Below are positions 1 to 11,861 of a DNA stretch of 64,000 bases, piece by piece. The DNA lies in contig JBBPUQ010000008.1 in the NCBI GenBank assembly GCA_038501195.1, forward strand, positions 3,668,501 to 3,732,500, written 5' to 3'. Every line of letters begins with the position of its first letter. The stretch's first letter is position 1. The translations under genes were made by a program, and so were the position numbers. The notes beneath the pieces are model-generated. The model did no database searches and was not told the DNA's origin. It saw only the letters and a program-made list of their open reading frames with translations. The stretch is from Nemania diffusa. Its lineage: Eukaryota > Ascomycota > Sordariomycetes > Xylariales > Xylariaceae.

Positions 1-997
1 CAGCTGCTACCAGGGTAAGGACCCTAAATGTACTCCGGATTGGAAGTGCATAAGCTGAACTAACGCGAGCTTTGTGCTGTAGATGCTAGATGCCATCCAG
101 AAGTGGCCAGGGTCGGAAGAGTCTAACCACACGGTAAGTGTGTCCTGCGATTTTAACCTAACACCATTTTCTCCATCTATTCCCGTACCCCGAATCTTTC
201 ATCCTTATGCTGATAGTAACAGGGCTTCTGTCTTGCCAACGACACCGACAAGTCGATTTTTGAGGTACTTCACGCGGACCACGATCGCGCCAAGCGCCTT
301 GCATCTGGGGTGAAAGCCCATGACCATTTTCCAGGCTATGCCGCTGCGGACGTCCCCATGTTGTACGATTGGACTTCACTAAACGGCGCACTCATCGTCC
401 ACGTGAGTGGCTCCAGAGGCGAAGTCGCCGTGGAACTAGCCAATAGCTTCCCAGGGGTTAAGCTCCTTGTCCAAGATAGGGACGTTGTGATTCAGGGCGC
501 CAAAGATAGCGTGCCGGATGGGTTGAAAGACCGCATTGACTTCGCGGCGAACGGGCTTTTCGATACACAAATTGTAGAGGCAGACGCATACCTCTTCCGC
601 CTTGTTTTCCAGATCTGGCCTGACAAAAATGCTCTCCAAATCCTGAAAGCCCAAATCCCGGCGCTTCGACCTGGGGCGAAAATCCTTATACAGGATACGG
701 TTGCACCCGAACCGGGCGAGATTCCATTGTGGAGAGAGCGTGAATTGAGGTATGTCGCCCCTTATTGACCACTCCCGTTTTGAATTATGAGTATCCCTAA
801 TGATAGAGACTTATAGGGCCATGGACCTAAACGCGGGAGCCTCGTTCAATGGCCGCCATAGATATATGCACGAGTGGAAAGCTCTACTTGCAGAGGCCGA
901 TGATCGCTTCGTTCTTCAAGGAGTAAGTGCGCCTCAGAGATCTTTGCTGTCGACCTTGGAGATAGTATGGGATCCTTCCAGCTCTACAAAAGCTTGA
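1..997 (+). CDS. O-methyltransferase, C-terminal part (5' end outside window), possibly inactive
   Basis: Partial gene of the plant-type/sterigmatocystin-type SAM-dependent O-methyltransferase family (Methyltransf_2). An upstream exon probably ends near 14 at a GTAAGG donor. Visible exons are 83-133, 223-749 and 817-997, joined in frame and giving about 252 residues with the family pattern: KWPGSEE and NHTGF..AN, a central Rossmann stretch, IPALRPGAKILIQD, and a C-terminal FNGRHR..EWKALL segment. Two key motifs are altered: the SAM-binding VDVGG-type motif reads VHVSGS, and the usual FH-x-W-x-D motif, whose His is the catalytic base in this family, reads FQIWPD (His to Gln). The ORF itself is intact. 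I infer a methyltransferase-fold protein that may have lost or changed activity. It lies next to a pseudogene, so early decay is possible. Confidence 0.8.
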
Positions 998-1746
998 ACC
1001 ATCATACTATTGTTTTAGATTGAGATATTAAGTCACTAGCCTAAGAAAGTCGGTCATTATCATGATGAGTTCTCAAAGATTAGGTAGTAAAGCAATAAAC
1101 TGTTTTTCAATTTCATGAGACACCCTCATACTTGACCTGCCTATCGTAACGAAGAGTTATAGTTGCATGACTGCTAATGTGACGGGCTTGATTTGAATTA
1201 TACGTAGCTTATTGAAACTCTATTTAATCTTTACCGTATTCCAATTATTGATACGAAATGTCCAATACCAAAAGAGTCTCTCTTGTCTGATCTTATTCAG
1301 CGTGCTTGGGGCCGCAAATCCCAGTTTGCCAAAGTCATCCTTTTGTGTGTGGAAGTTGTTAGATTTGGGCCCTGTGCCCTAGGATCTCTACTTGTGGAGT
1401 GCTTGCTTACGCGACCACCTGGTTATATAAATATTGGCTTATCGTGGCTAGTGCAGTGGCTGAAATCGGCTATACAGGAGGAATCTGTTAACTAAATGCC
1501 TTACATACACACTTAACCAATACAACAACAATATTGAAGCCTTACACCTACTATTGAAGCGTTCCACCTACTATTGAAGAGATCGCTTGCAAAAGCACCA
1601 AATCTGACACATAGAGTACCCTTTACTCATACCATGCCTTATAAATATATGTACATCCCCTTCTCTTCTTATTTTTATGTGCCCCTCATCTATGGGTTCA
1701 TACGGCCTCCTATTAAACCAAACCTCCGAAATCGAACCTTGACAAC
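998..1746. other. Intergenic, no gene recognised
   Basis: AT-leaning spacer between the methyltransferase and the decayed aminotransferase. It contains a short imperfect direct repeat near 1540-1578 (two copies of a CACCTACTATTGAAG-like unit) and no convincing coding exon on either strand. Confidence 0.5.
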
Positions 1747-3603
1747 ATGACTAGCTCGACCTCGTACGGCGAGATTGAGGAGACTATCTCGAAATATGGA
1801 CTGTCTAAAAGATCCGCACATAACTTGTTACAAGGCCATCCCTAGGATAAGCTAGAGAAAATGTTGGCGAATTCCTAGAGCCACGATAATCCCGATGGCC
1901 TGTGAGTTTGCTAGATAACACTGCTTCGTGTTCTATATTATGGCTATATTTTCAACAGGGACATATCTGATCCGCTGACTGTCTGAAGGGTATCCCTCAA
2001 TGTGGCCGAAAATCCTCTCCTAGTACAGGAAGTTGCCACCTACATCACGAACAATGTAAGGAGAAGTAAATTAGCTTCAACGGTTAACTACTAATTATGA
2101 CCCTAGTTGGTCATTACCCCTCGTAATCATCTAGGTTATGGAGTGGGCCCACGAGGATCACCGCGTCTGAAGAAGGCACTCGCCGCGTTCTTCAATTCTG
2201 ATTTCCGAGCACATGAGCCCGTCAAAGATACAGATGTTCTGATTCTCCCCGGCGCTATGGCCGTGCTTGATGCTCTGGCATGGTCAATCTGTAACGAGGA
2301 CGAGGGCATTATCACCCCTATGCCCTTCTACACAGGCTTCGGGCCTGGTTTAGCCGAACGGTCGAGTGGTGTGCTGATACTCGCATCTTTTCAAGGTATT
2401 GAGGGATATCAGGGCCTACATGATGTCTTCAACCCCGAGATGAGCAGGCAGGCATTAGAGAACGCACTAGACAAGGCTTCTAGGAACGGCGTAAAGGTTT
2501 GGGCCGTAGTGATTTCCAAGTATGAGAAGCCCTATGCCGAAAATTGCTAGATCTTTTGGCACATACTGATTGGTATAGCATTTGCAGCCTTCATAATCCG
2601 CTTGGGGGGTGCTATGTAAGCCGTTTGGCGCAGTTTCCTTAATCCGTGCTAATACCTGGTTAGCCCGCCGAGACCTTGAGATAGATCGCTTGTTTCTGTG
2701 GTTTTTATAATATTTACCTTATTAGTGACGAAATTTTGGCAAGGTCTGTGTATGAAAATCCACACGCTTCTCATGTCTCAACTTTCACGTCGGTTTCATT
2801 GTTAGACCTCGGAGATTGCATTAATCGTAATTTGATCCATGTTACGTATGGCATGGGGAAAGACTTTTGTGCAAGTGGATTGCGAATTGGAGTGTTACTC
2901 TCTAGGACCAGTGGCCTCATTGCTACAGTTTCAACAATCTGGCAAGGCGTACCTCTATTCACAGTTTAAAAACCAGTGGAACTTACAAAGTGTGACGGAA
3001 AAAACGACGCCGTTAATTCCCAGTCAGAAATTAACGGTTATATATGTGCTGTCACACAAAGCATACAGTGTGTTTAATAGGTACCATATATCACCCAAAA
3101 AATGTAGGCGAGCATGCTTGAAGATAAAAAATTCTTAGCCACTTTCACGGCCAAAAATAGCAGAATCCTTGCAGAGCACTGCGCAATCGTGACCTCATTC
3201 TTGGATCAGCACAAGATTCCATACTATCGCGGAGTGTAAAATCTTATCCTAGTGCTAATATTGGTGCAAACGAGTTGAACTTGCGGTGTGTAGGAACGCT
3301 GGCACATTTGTCTAGGTCGACCTCCGACATTATCTGTATAGTCAAGGTCGAACGAAAAAAGGAGTGGACTTAGCAATCAACAAACTATCACTTTCTGAGT
3401 TCAAGGTTTATCAGGACCGCGAAACACAGCTGTTCAATCGCTGCCTTGAATTTGGTGTCTGGATCTCCCTTAGCAGCAGTTTCTCTACAGAACAGCTAGG
3501 TTGGTTCCGGATCAGTTTTAATGTTGAGAATCAAGCTTTACAGACTGGATTGCAGAGGCTACTAAGGTGTCTTCAAGTAATTGCAGTTGAAGGTTGGAAG
3601 TAG
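1747..3603 (+). pseudogene. Decayed class I/II aminotransferase (1-aminocyclopropane-1-carboxylate synthase-like)
   Basis: Segments over 1.85 kb, in changing frames, match in order the fungal ACC-synthase-like PLP aminotransferases. At 1747 a Met followed by YGLSKRSAHN is the usual N-terminus. Around 1990-2050 there is VSLNVAENPLL. At 2107-2550 comes the N-terminal PLP domain with GYGVGPRGSPRLKKALAAFF, PGAMAVLDALAW and DEGIITPMPFYTGF. At 2736-2969 comes DLGDCINRNLIHVTYGMGKDFCASGLRIG, which holds the predicted PLP lysine (SKDF in the family, GKDF here). Around 3113-3240 and 3364-3603 the C-terminal domain ends with EQLGWFRISF. In-frame stops occur at least four times (two within 150 bases of the start, then after 2550 and near 3238), together with frame changes, so no full-length protein can be made. 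Intron-like GT-AG joins remain near 1900-1960 and 2055-2106. Confidence 0.85.
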
Positions 3604-4378
3604 GTACATTGTTGAATAAGTTACATTTCTAACTAGCTAATGATCTCGTGGAGTTGATTATTATTGAAACGAAGCGTGCAACACATACACTACGCACTCT
3701 AGAGGGCTGGCCACAGCCATAGAAAAACTACTTCTAGAGATTTGAGGCAATGAAAACTAAGTGTTCTATGAACGCAATGTATATGGCGTGCTACGAGAAC
3801 GGAAAACTACTATCTAGAATACCTAACTAGATGGGAAAAAGAAAAATATTGGCCCTGATGACCTAATTAATATATCCCACCAGTGGTGGTAGCGCTACCT
3901 GCACCGTCTCATTATATCCCGCAGCGTAGTTCAAATGATATGTCAATTGAATTCTATTCCTAGATCATATTGTAGGTAGACACGCATGCTGGCACAGTAT
4001 TAGGACTAAAACAAAAGTCTCAATAGTATGAGCCAATTTTAATGCGTCAGTCGCGGCCGGCACAACAGCCGATGTACTGGTACAAAGACAGCGGATGGAA
4101 CTGGCCGGGACCCCCAAAGCCTTGTCTCTTGTTGTGTAATAGATCATTAGGATGTAGAACTTGGAAATGATATACCTACGTGTACTGTGCGGCTGTGCTA
4201 TCCCACACAATATACCCCTGAGGGATACTGTTTTCACTCGAATTACCCGCCACCTTTCCCTTTTCCTTGAAGCTCACATCTTTGGTGCTCTTCTTTCCCC
4301 CTCTTCTTACCTGCGTAAATGCTGAGTCCCATCATCTAAACATACCATTCAGCCCTATACACTAGTGTTTTTGCCATC
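3604..4378. other. Intergenic, no gene recognised
   Basis: Spacer upstream of the MFS transporter. A 90-codon open frame on the minus strand (3965-4237) shows no recognisable domain and is not called. Confidence 0.5.
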
Positions 4379-6560
4379 ATGGCAGCTTACTCCTCTCAAT
4401 CTGCCTCCTTGTCGGCGCCAGCATCCGAGTCTGAGCCCAACTCTATTCCAGGTGGTGATGCGGCCCGGCAGCCAAGTACTGAAACCAAAGTGGAGTCGTC
4501 GCTGAACAACGACTCAAAGTCTACCCCGGAGCTTGTAACAGGGGCCAAGCTGGCGATCATTGTAGCCGCTCTTGCATTTGCTAGCTTCCTTATTCTACTA
4601 GACACCATGATCGTGAGCACGGTAGGCTGTCCCGGCAGACATCAAGCATGGTGGGCTAAGGTTCTAGTTGGATGAAAGCTGACCGCGCGATTGTCGCCTA
4701 AGGCCATACCGAGCATTACCGATGCCTTCCATTCTCTTGCCGATATTGGGTGGTATGCTAGTGCATATCAGTTTGGCACGTAGGTATCGCCCTTACATCT
4801 CCATGTCGCGCATTCCAAGTCACCTAACGTTGGCAATGCTTCAGCGCGGCTCCTCAGCTACTCACTGGCAGGATTTACACCTATTTCAGCACCAAGGTTC
4901 GTTCAAGTCGTATGTTGCTTCCGTTTAGACAGTTAACCTGGCAGGAAATAGTGGACCTTTCTGATCTTCTTTGGCATATTCGAGATTGGGTCCGCCCTTT
5001 GTGGCGCTGCTGTCTCATCACCGATGTTCATTGGCGGTCGTTTCGTCGCTGGGTTTGGTGCTGCAGGAATCCGCAACGGCGCCATTAATATTGTCTCCCG
5101 CTACGCCCCTCCTGACAAGCGACCCAGTGAGTGTGATCATCTTCGTGCTTGTTAATGATGCTGATATGTTTGGCTCTCTAGCTTTGATAGGTTTATTGAT
5201 GGGTAGTAAGTTTAAAGATAATAATTTATATTTGACTCGTGGCATTATAAGTTAATGTGGAAAATATAGTTAGCCTTCTCGGACTCGCTATAGGCCCGTT
5301 AATCGGGGGTGCTTTTACATCCTACACGACGTGGCGTTGGTGTATGCTGTCCGCAGTCCCTTACCCTCCTAGACTCAATTGACGAAGGTTAGGCTTTTAT
5401 GTAAATCTGCCGGCTGGCGGTTTAGCGGCCATCGCCATTATTCTCCTGCATCTCCCAGGAGAGGCGAAGAAGCCACTAGTTCGGAAACTCCATCACGACT
5501 TAGACCTTGTCGGATTTTTCCTCTTTGCACCGGCTACTCTGCAGCTCCTCCTTGCTCTACAGTTTGGCGGTGTTAACTATCCTTGGAATTCGTCTCAAGT
5601 TATTGGCCTTTTTATCGGCGCTTCTGCGACCACGGTTATATGGTTTTTTTGGAACCGACACCGTGGAGAAAATGCTTTAATTCCCCGTGCCCTAATTAGT
5701 CGGGCTAATGTGCTGGCTTCCGGACTGCATACTGCTCTGCTCATGTCATCGGTCTACGGTGCGGTTTATTTTCTTCCCATTTATTTCCAAGGTGTCAATG
5801 GGGCCAGTGCCCTGCTCAGTGCTGTATATCTTCTTCCAATGATTCTTGCACAAACATTCACTGCTGGTGCTGCTGGTGTCGCGGGTAAGTAAAACTAATG
5901 GCCATCCTAGTTTTTTGCGTACTGACAAGCCTGCTCCAGTAACCAAGATAGGCTATGTAATACCCGTTGGTATCTTCTCGGCGATATTCCTCTCTGTCGG
6001 AAGCGGCCTTTACTCCCTGCTCCAACCTGGCAGCTCAACTGGAAAATGGGTCGGGTTTCAGATCTTGGGAGGTATAGGCTCTGGTGCTGGTTTACAGTTG
6101 GTCTGTCCTCGCCTGACTATCTGGCATGTGTGCCATTTCCCTGGTCGTCTATGGCTAATTGAGTTTATACTAGGCTATCACTTCCGTCCAAACCATTATG
6201 GGCGACGAGGAGCTTGCATCAGGCATCGCTTTTTGCATGTTTTGCCAAAACTTTGGCCCAACCATTGCGCTGACCCTTATGAATATTATCTTCAGCTCCA
6301 CTCTGCCACAAGAGCTCCGTAGCCACGCGCCGTCGGTCGACCCCGGAGTTGTTATGTCTGCTGGAAGTACCGGCTTCCGCACAATCGTCTCGCCGGAAGA
6401 GTTACCAGGTGTACTCGTCGCATATGCGAGTAGTATCGACCAGGTTTTCTACCTAGTTGCGGGATTTGCGGCGGCTGCTGGGATAGCTATATGGGGAACG
6501 GGATGGCATGATGTACGAACCAAAGGAGATAAGGCTGGAGGTCCTAAGCCTAGTTCATAG
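4379..6560 (+). CDS. MFS multidrug/toxin efflux transporter (DHA2, 14-TM type)
   Basis: Nine exons can be joined in phase (4379-4621, 4703-4779, 4845-4896, 4952-5126, 5182-5202, 5270-5341, 5393-5884, 5940-6100, 6174-6560) into about 559 residues. A Ser/Pro-rich cytoplasmic N-terminus precedes the first membrane span, which carries [20 protein letters not shown] (motif D1 of the DHA2 family). It is followed by [34 protein letters not shown] and [20 protein letters not shown] (motif C-like), FYVNLPAGG and many hydrophobic helices. Exon 5 is only 21 nt, and one donor is GTCTGT. DHA2 proteins in fungal clusters export the product or give self-resistance in the plasma membrane. This gene appears intact although decayed genes flank it, so it may serve the cluster or be a survivor of an older one. 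Confidence 0.85.
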
Positions 6561-6960
6561 GCCTTAGGTATGGTTGATGCCTTCGATTTCATTCTGAGTT
6601 GGTTAAAAAGGTGCGGACAGTAGTCACATAAGATCTATTTGAAGGTAATTCAAAAACGGTTATTAAACACTTGAAAGGTTTACGGGTGACAGTAATGGCC
6701 TCGTTAGGGAGACATATCAGCTGCTGGTTTCACTAGAGGGATTGATATGACAGTAGAGGACTCTGGTCATGGAACAAAACTGCAATACTATACCACAACA
6801 CCAGTTGTACGCCCAGAAAACTAAAGGTAGAAGGTTGTCAAGTTGGGAAACTTGACCATATAGTTATATGTTAAATGTGACGATCCGCTGGTCTCTGGCC
6901 TTTATACTTATCCTTTTGTTGTAAACCGAGACCTAGATGCCCTGTTGCAACATAATCCTG
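6561..6960. other. Intergenic, downstream of the MFS transporter
   Basis: Ordinary-composition spacer with no coding signal recognised. It ends abruptly at the AT-rich block that begins near 6965. Confidence 0.5.
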
Positions 6961-6964
6961 CGAT

Positions 6965-8872
6965 TTAAAAAGCGATATATTTTAAAAAACTTGATTTAAT
7001 AAAATTATATAAAATTATTTTAATTTATATATATTATATATTTATAATTAAGTTTTTTTATGTTTATGTATTATTTTTTGATTATTTAATTAATTATTAA
7101 ATTTATATAATTTTAATAATTATAATTATTAATAAAACTTTTATAAAAAGTTATATTAATTAAGTTAATATAAAAAAATAAGTAGCTCTGCTTTATATAA
7201 GTTTTCTAACCGTTTTGTAGTTAAAACATAACTATAAATTATATAGCTATAATATAAGCTAATATGATATAAGTTATTACTAATGAAATAATAACTTCAA
7301 TTAATACACTTTTAATATAGCAGTTAACTTTTTATACTACTATTACTTTTATATTAAAAAGTTATTAGTTTAAATCTAAGTTGTAATATATACAAAAATA
7401 CTTTAAAATAAAACATTTTAAAAAAAAAGAAAAAAATCTAACTTTATTTTTAATATTAAATTATTTTAACTTTTTAATATAAATATTATAGTTATATAAT
7501 TTTAAACTATATATAAACTATATATATTATATATAAAACTAAAAACTTTTAATTATAACTAGTTTAAAACATTTAAGCTATATATTGGTATATTTTTATA
7601 AATAGCTAGTTAAAAATTAACTATTAAATTACTTAATAAAAAATATATTATAAAATATTTTTTTATATTACAAACTAATTAATATATAATTATATTTTAA
7701 TTTTATTTTAAATTAAATATAATTTAAAAATATTTATATATAATACAAATATATTATATAAATATATTATTAAAATAATATATATATATAATTGTTACAT
7801 TATATATAGTTTATTTATAAAAACTAATTACATATAAATTAAAAAGCTATATTAGTTAATAAATATTGTTACAAATATTTTAATTAATATATAAATAGTA
7901 TTTAAATATATACTAATATTACAAACTTAAAATATACTATTATATAATTAATAAAACAACGTAAGCACTATAATATAGCTCTAATTATATAAAATTCAGT
8001 TTTTAAAAAATTTCTAAAACGTTTATATATATTTTAACTATATATAATATTAACAGAACTTTTATTTAATATATATTTAAATAACAGATTTGAAACTAAT
8101 TTTTTCAAAAAGAAAAATAGTATAAAAAAGCAAATAATTTTATTTTATATAAGTTTTTTAACCGCTTTATAGTTAAAATGCAACTATAAATTATATAGCT
8201 ATAATATAAGCTAATATTATATAAGTTATTATTATAATACAGACAGGTATAGGGGTCCTAAAGAATGGGTCTTCTAGGACCACTCTGTACGTATCTCTGG
8301 CACTAGTCCTATTTAGGACTACCCCACATCAGTAGATTAGATAAGTGAGAGGAGCTCTTAAGTCTCCTCCCTTGACCTGACCTTGCAGGTTTACTCCTTC
8401 TAATCTATATCATACTTTTACAGACTCAAATACAGGCACTACCCATAGTAAACCTTACTATATTAATAAAGCAATAATTTCAGTTAATATATCTTTAGCA
8501 CAGCAGTTAACTTTTTACAATTAAATAAATTTTTATTCATTTTTTTAATTATTTATTAATTAATTATATAAATAAATTTTATAAAAATTAAAAAAAAAGC
8601 TTATAACTTTAACTAATTAAATTAATAGTAGCTTTTTTTTAAAGTTTTTATTATTATAATATATTTAATTATTTTTTTATTTTCTTTTATTTTTTATAGC
8701 TTTAAATTTTTTTAAAAAATTTAAATAATAATAAATAAGTTTTTAAAATATATTATATATAATTATTATATATTTTATTTTAATAATATTTTTAATAAAG
8801 CTTTAATTATATTAAATGTTTAAATTATAAAACTAATTATTAAGTTAATAACTAATTTTAAAAATAAATTAA
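6965..8872. repeat. Extremely AT-rich block, probable RIP-mutated repeat/transposon remains
   Basis: About 1.9 kb made almost entirely of A and T, with poly-A/T runs and no open frame of note, bounded sharply by normal sequence on both sides. It includes a duplicated segment: 7192-7335 resembles 8144-8239 plus 8461-8517 (shared text such as CTATAAATTATATAGCTATAATATAAGCTAATAT, split by the insert at about 8240-8460; differences are largely C/T or G/A). This is what repeat-induced point mutation leaves in ascomycete repeats. No transposase or reverse transcriptase frame can be read. Confidence 0.8.
8240..8460. mobile_element. Hairpin-rich, normal-GC insert inside one copy of the AT-block duplication
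   Basis: About 220 bases of near-normal base composition sit inside the AT-rich block and split the second copy of its internal repeat. The insert contains nested inverted repeats: GGTCCTA...TAGGACC at about 8253-8280, TAGTCCTA-TT-TAGGACTA near 8304-8323, and TAGATTAG...CTAATCTA spanning about 8332-8407. Not having been AT-shifted suggests arrival after the surrounding repeat was mutated, or a copy number too low for RIP. A small non-autonomous element is the simplest reading; the exact ends and any target duplication are unclear. Confidence 0.45.
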
Positions 8873-8977
8873 CATAGGGCCCACAATCTAACACCAAATG
8901 CAATAAGGAGATCTCGGTTTACTGGCGTTTCAATTGTTAGAGCTAGGGCGGTATTAATAATAATACTTATACTTCGA

Positions 8978-9615
8978 GAAGGACATTTGGCGAAATCGAC
9001 GCTGTCATCCACAGCGGCTCGGACACTTCGCACTTGAAGTTTTATGACACCATACGGTCCGTCAACGTCGAGTTTACGCGACAGCTGGTGCGACTGTGCC
9101 TGCCGCGTCGCATTCCGATCCACTACGCCTCGTCGGCGGGGGGTGGCCCTGGTGGCGCAGAGAGACCCGTTCACAGACGTCTCGGCGATGGAAGACAGCA
9201 GTGGTCAGCCGGAGAAGGACGGTGCGCACAGCCACATCATGTGCGGGAAGTGGGTGTGCAGGAAGCGGCTGGAGCGGTCCAGCGCCGCCTACGGATTACC
9301 CGTCTGCCTGCACCGCCCGTCGACCACCGTCCGCGAGGGCGCCGAAGCGCTGACTGCCGAGGACTGGGTCAACGCGATGCTCGCGTCGGCGCACAGGCTG
9401 CGCGCCGTGCCCCGCGTGCGACACAGGCGGGGGGCATCGATCTGGTGCGCGTCGAGACCGTGTGCGCCAACGTTGCGCGACACGCGCTGGAGAACACGCC
9501 GAGGTCGTCGGCAGTCGATGGTGCCGGCACGCATCCGGCGGTAGCAGCGCTGCTGGAGACGTTCGACGAACCAGATGCAGAGCCATGTCCGGCCCTGGTG
9601 AAGGGTCGTGCGTAG
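8978..9615 (+). pseudogene. Relic of a PKS-NRPS/NRPS C-terminal reductase (thioester reductase) domain
   Basis: Translation from about 8978 gives FGEIDAVIHSGSD.SHLK, YDTIRSVNVEFTRQLVRLCLPRRIPIHY.S, the NAD(P)-binding half of a thioester-reductase (TD/R) domain. Near 9150 the frame shifts by one. GKWVCRKRLERSSAAYGLPVCLHRPS (the SKWV..E.L...YGLPV.IHRPS region) and the following helix continue in the second frame. Near 9435 the first frame resumes with IDLVRVETVCANVARHALE and runs to a stop at 9613-9615. The catalytic Tyr-x-x-x-Lys region is damaged: only the Lys of GKWV remains, with Met-Cys instead of the expected residues before it. No KS, A, C or PCP domain is present nearby. This is the broken tail of a large synthetase otherwise lost, abutting the AT-rich block. 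Confidence 0.75.
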
Positions 9616-9953
9616 TCACATGACTGTCGCTTTGGCAGGTAGACTGGAAAGCTGAGTAAGAGTAAGGGAGGAAATTGGGTAGACAGATCAGTACCTACCT
9701 ATGCAAAGCACATTCGCTACTGAACGGGACGAGCCGGATCTCTCCAGAGACAAGGGAATCTTGAATACATGTACCTGTCCGGGACCACTTGTATCTGATC
9801 AACGGATGAGCTATACAGTAGGTACTAATGAGCCGAGCTAACTACAACGTCCATTGTCTACGATTGTCCACCTCTCGCAATTTGTTAAGCCTCCTGGAAT
9901 TCCTCTCAAGATCCGTCATGCCGAATGTCCCAAAGCCTGCTTCGGCATCAACG
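9616..9953. other. Intergenic, 3' side of the minus-strand MFS gene
   Basis: A 338-base spacer between the reductase relic and the end of the MFS gene; no feature recognised. Confidence 0.5.
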
Positions 9954-11861
9954 TCAAGAAGGTTCTCCCATCTCTACTTCCCCCCCGGCAGCACCGCCGA
10001 GCATGTTCTTCAGGATTGCGGCTGCCTCGGCCGCATACTTGCACCTGCTACGGATACGCCCGCCGTACCAGTAGAATAGCAGAGGCCCCGGCATGCAGAG
10101 CACAGACAAGAAGGCCGGGATGGAGCTGGCCCAGTGCACGTTCAGCCTGCTATAGATGACGGGGGCGAAGACGGGGAACACGGCGCCGAAGATAGAACGC
10201 AAGATCGAGTTGGCCGCTATCGTCGAGGCCGCGAATACGACGTAGGAGTCGACGAGGTAGTTAATAAGGCCTAAAAAGACGAGTATGAGGCCGGCGCCGA
10301 AGAAGCCGGTGCCAACGATGGGCACGATCCAGTGCATCTCGGGACCGTTGGTCCACGCGAACAAGAAGAGCCCGACGGGAAGGAGCACGGAGCCGATGAT
10401 GGCCGGTGGCAGGCGGGCCTCTGGGGGGGCGACACCGCCGTTCGCCTCGACTACTCGGATGTATCGTCTCTGTTCGACGAGGATGTAGTAGAAAACGGCG
10501 ACCACCATGCCCACGGCGATGCCCGCGAAGGATAGGCCGGTCATGCCGAGGTTCCAGCCCCGGAGCTCGGTAAAGATGACGGGGAACGCGGCAAAAAGCA
10601 GATACAGCGTCCCGTAGACGATGGCGATATAGATGCTCGTGAGCAGCACGATGGGCTCCCAGAACAGCAGGACCCAAGGTCGGAGAAAAGCCGTCTTAAA
10701 CTGCTCCGTCATAGTCTTGGGCTTTGCTTCATTAAAGACATCCATTTTGGATCGGTAGACCTTCCCCGTGAGATGGGACAGCTTTGCCGCTCGAGTGCGG
10801 AGGAGGTACGGTGTGTAGGTTTCTGGAACCCCTACCGACCCCACGAGGAATACGATGCCGGTGAAGATGGCCATGAGTCCCTGGTTCCACTTCCATCCGG
10901 CGGCCTCGACTAGGAAACCAGAGGCAATCGGTCCTAGTAGTGTGTGACAAAGAGTAGCGTTAGCATTCATGTTCAAGGTATGCACCAACAAACTAGGTAC
11001 CAATCGGATCAATCGGATGAGGGTTGTGAAGGGTTGGGTAAGTGTATTATATATACCTAGGTAGGTTACCTAGGTAGTGTATAGGTGTCTACCTCCTACT
11101 CACCTAACGATGGACCTAGGAAGGCAGCCCCTACAAAGATGGCCAGCGCCAATGCGCGCTCGCTCGCATCGAACATATCCGCCACAACTCCCGCCGCGTT
11201 GGTTAGGGGCGACGACCCGAATGATCCTGCCAGAAATCGAAGCACCAGCAGAGTCGCGATGTTCTTGGAACCGATCGCCCCCGCATTCAGGGCGGCAAGG
11301 GGCAGATAGGTGGCGGCGTAGATGATCTGTCCCCCATAAAACTCTGTGGAGAGGGACGAGGGGTTCTTCTGGTCAGGTCATCATCGTTCCAATTAACTGT
11401 ACCGATTCGCTTCCTTATATCCGTTGCCCCGGGGGAAGCAGGGACTCACCACTCAAAGGCGCCCAAAAGACCGGGCCGATCGCGAATCCCAGTACGAACA
11501 ACGAGATGCCCAGAATAGCGACGTCGGTAGAGGCCCCGAACTCCTCCATGACGTCCGCCGTGGCGCTCGAGAAGGCAGAGCTCGAGAAGGAGACGGCTAG
11601 CGTCGCGGCCGCCATGATCATAGCGCATACCCATTTTTTCGCCTTGGAGAACTTCATGGGGTTGTATGGATCCCCGGGTACGAACTCGACTATGAACGGG
11701 GACTCCGGAGTGCCTTGGCCCGCGTAGCGGTGGGCTAGGATTTGATCGGTGACGCCAGCCTGATCGAATAGATGTTTGAAATGGCTAATTTTGAGTCGTG
11801 GTGGTGATGATGGAGCCTGCATGGCTGCCGCCGAGCTGCTTCTGGCGAGCTTGGCCGTCAT
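9954..11861 (-). CDS. MFS multidrug transporter (DHA1, 12-TM type)
   Basis: Three exons (11450-11861, 11104-11343, 9954-10933) join in phase to about 543 residues. The N-terminal cytoplasmic part ends in DPYNPMKFSKAKKW, the usual entry to the first span of fungal DHA1 drug:H+ antiporters. Further family marks are FAIGPVFWAPLSE.YGGQ, LRFLAGSFGSSPLTNAAGVVADMF, GPIASGFLVEAAGWKWNQ, PETYTPYLLRTRA and a long C-terminal bundle. The middle exon begins within FYGGQ, restoring the loop 2-3 motif. The predicted role is efflux at the plasma membrane. It is read away from P450 A across a 1.9 kb spacer and may mark the left side of the active cluster. A role in export of this pathway's product is inferred from position only. 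Confidence 0.88.

Noticed and set aside
9034..9615. Single 193-codon open frame as an intact gene
   Set aside because: The reductase-domain similarity switches frame twice, so the long frame is partly noise; called as a pseudogene instead.
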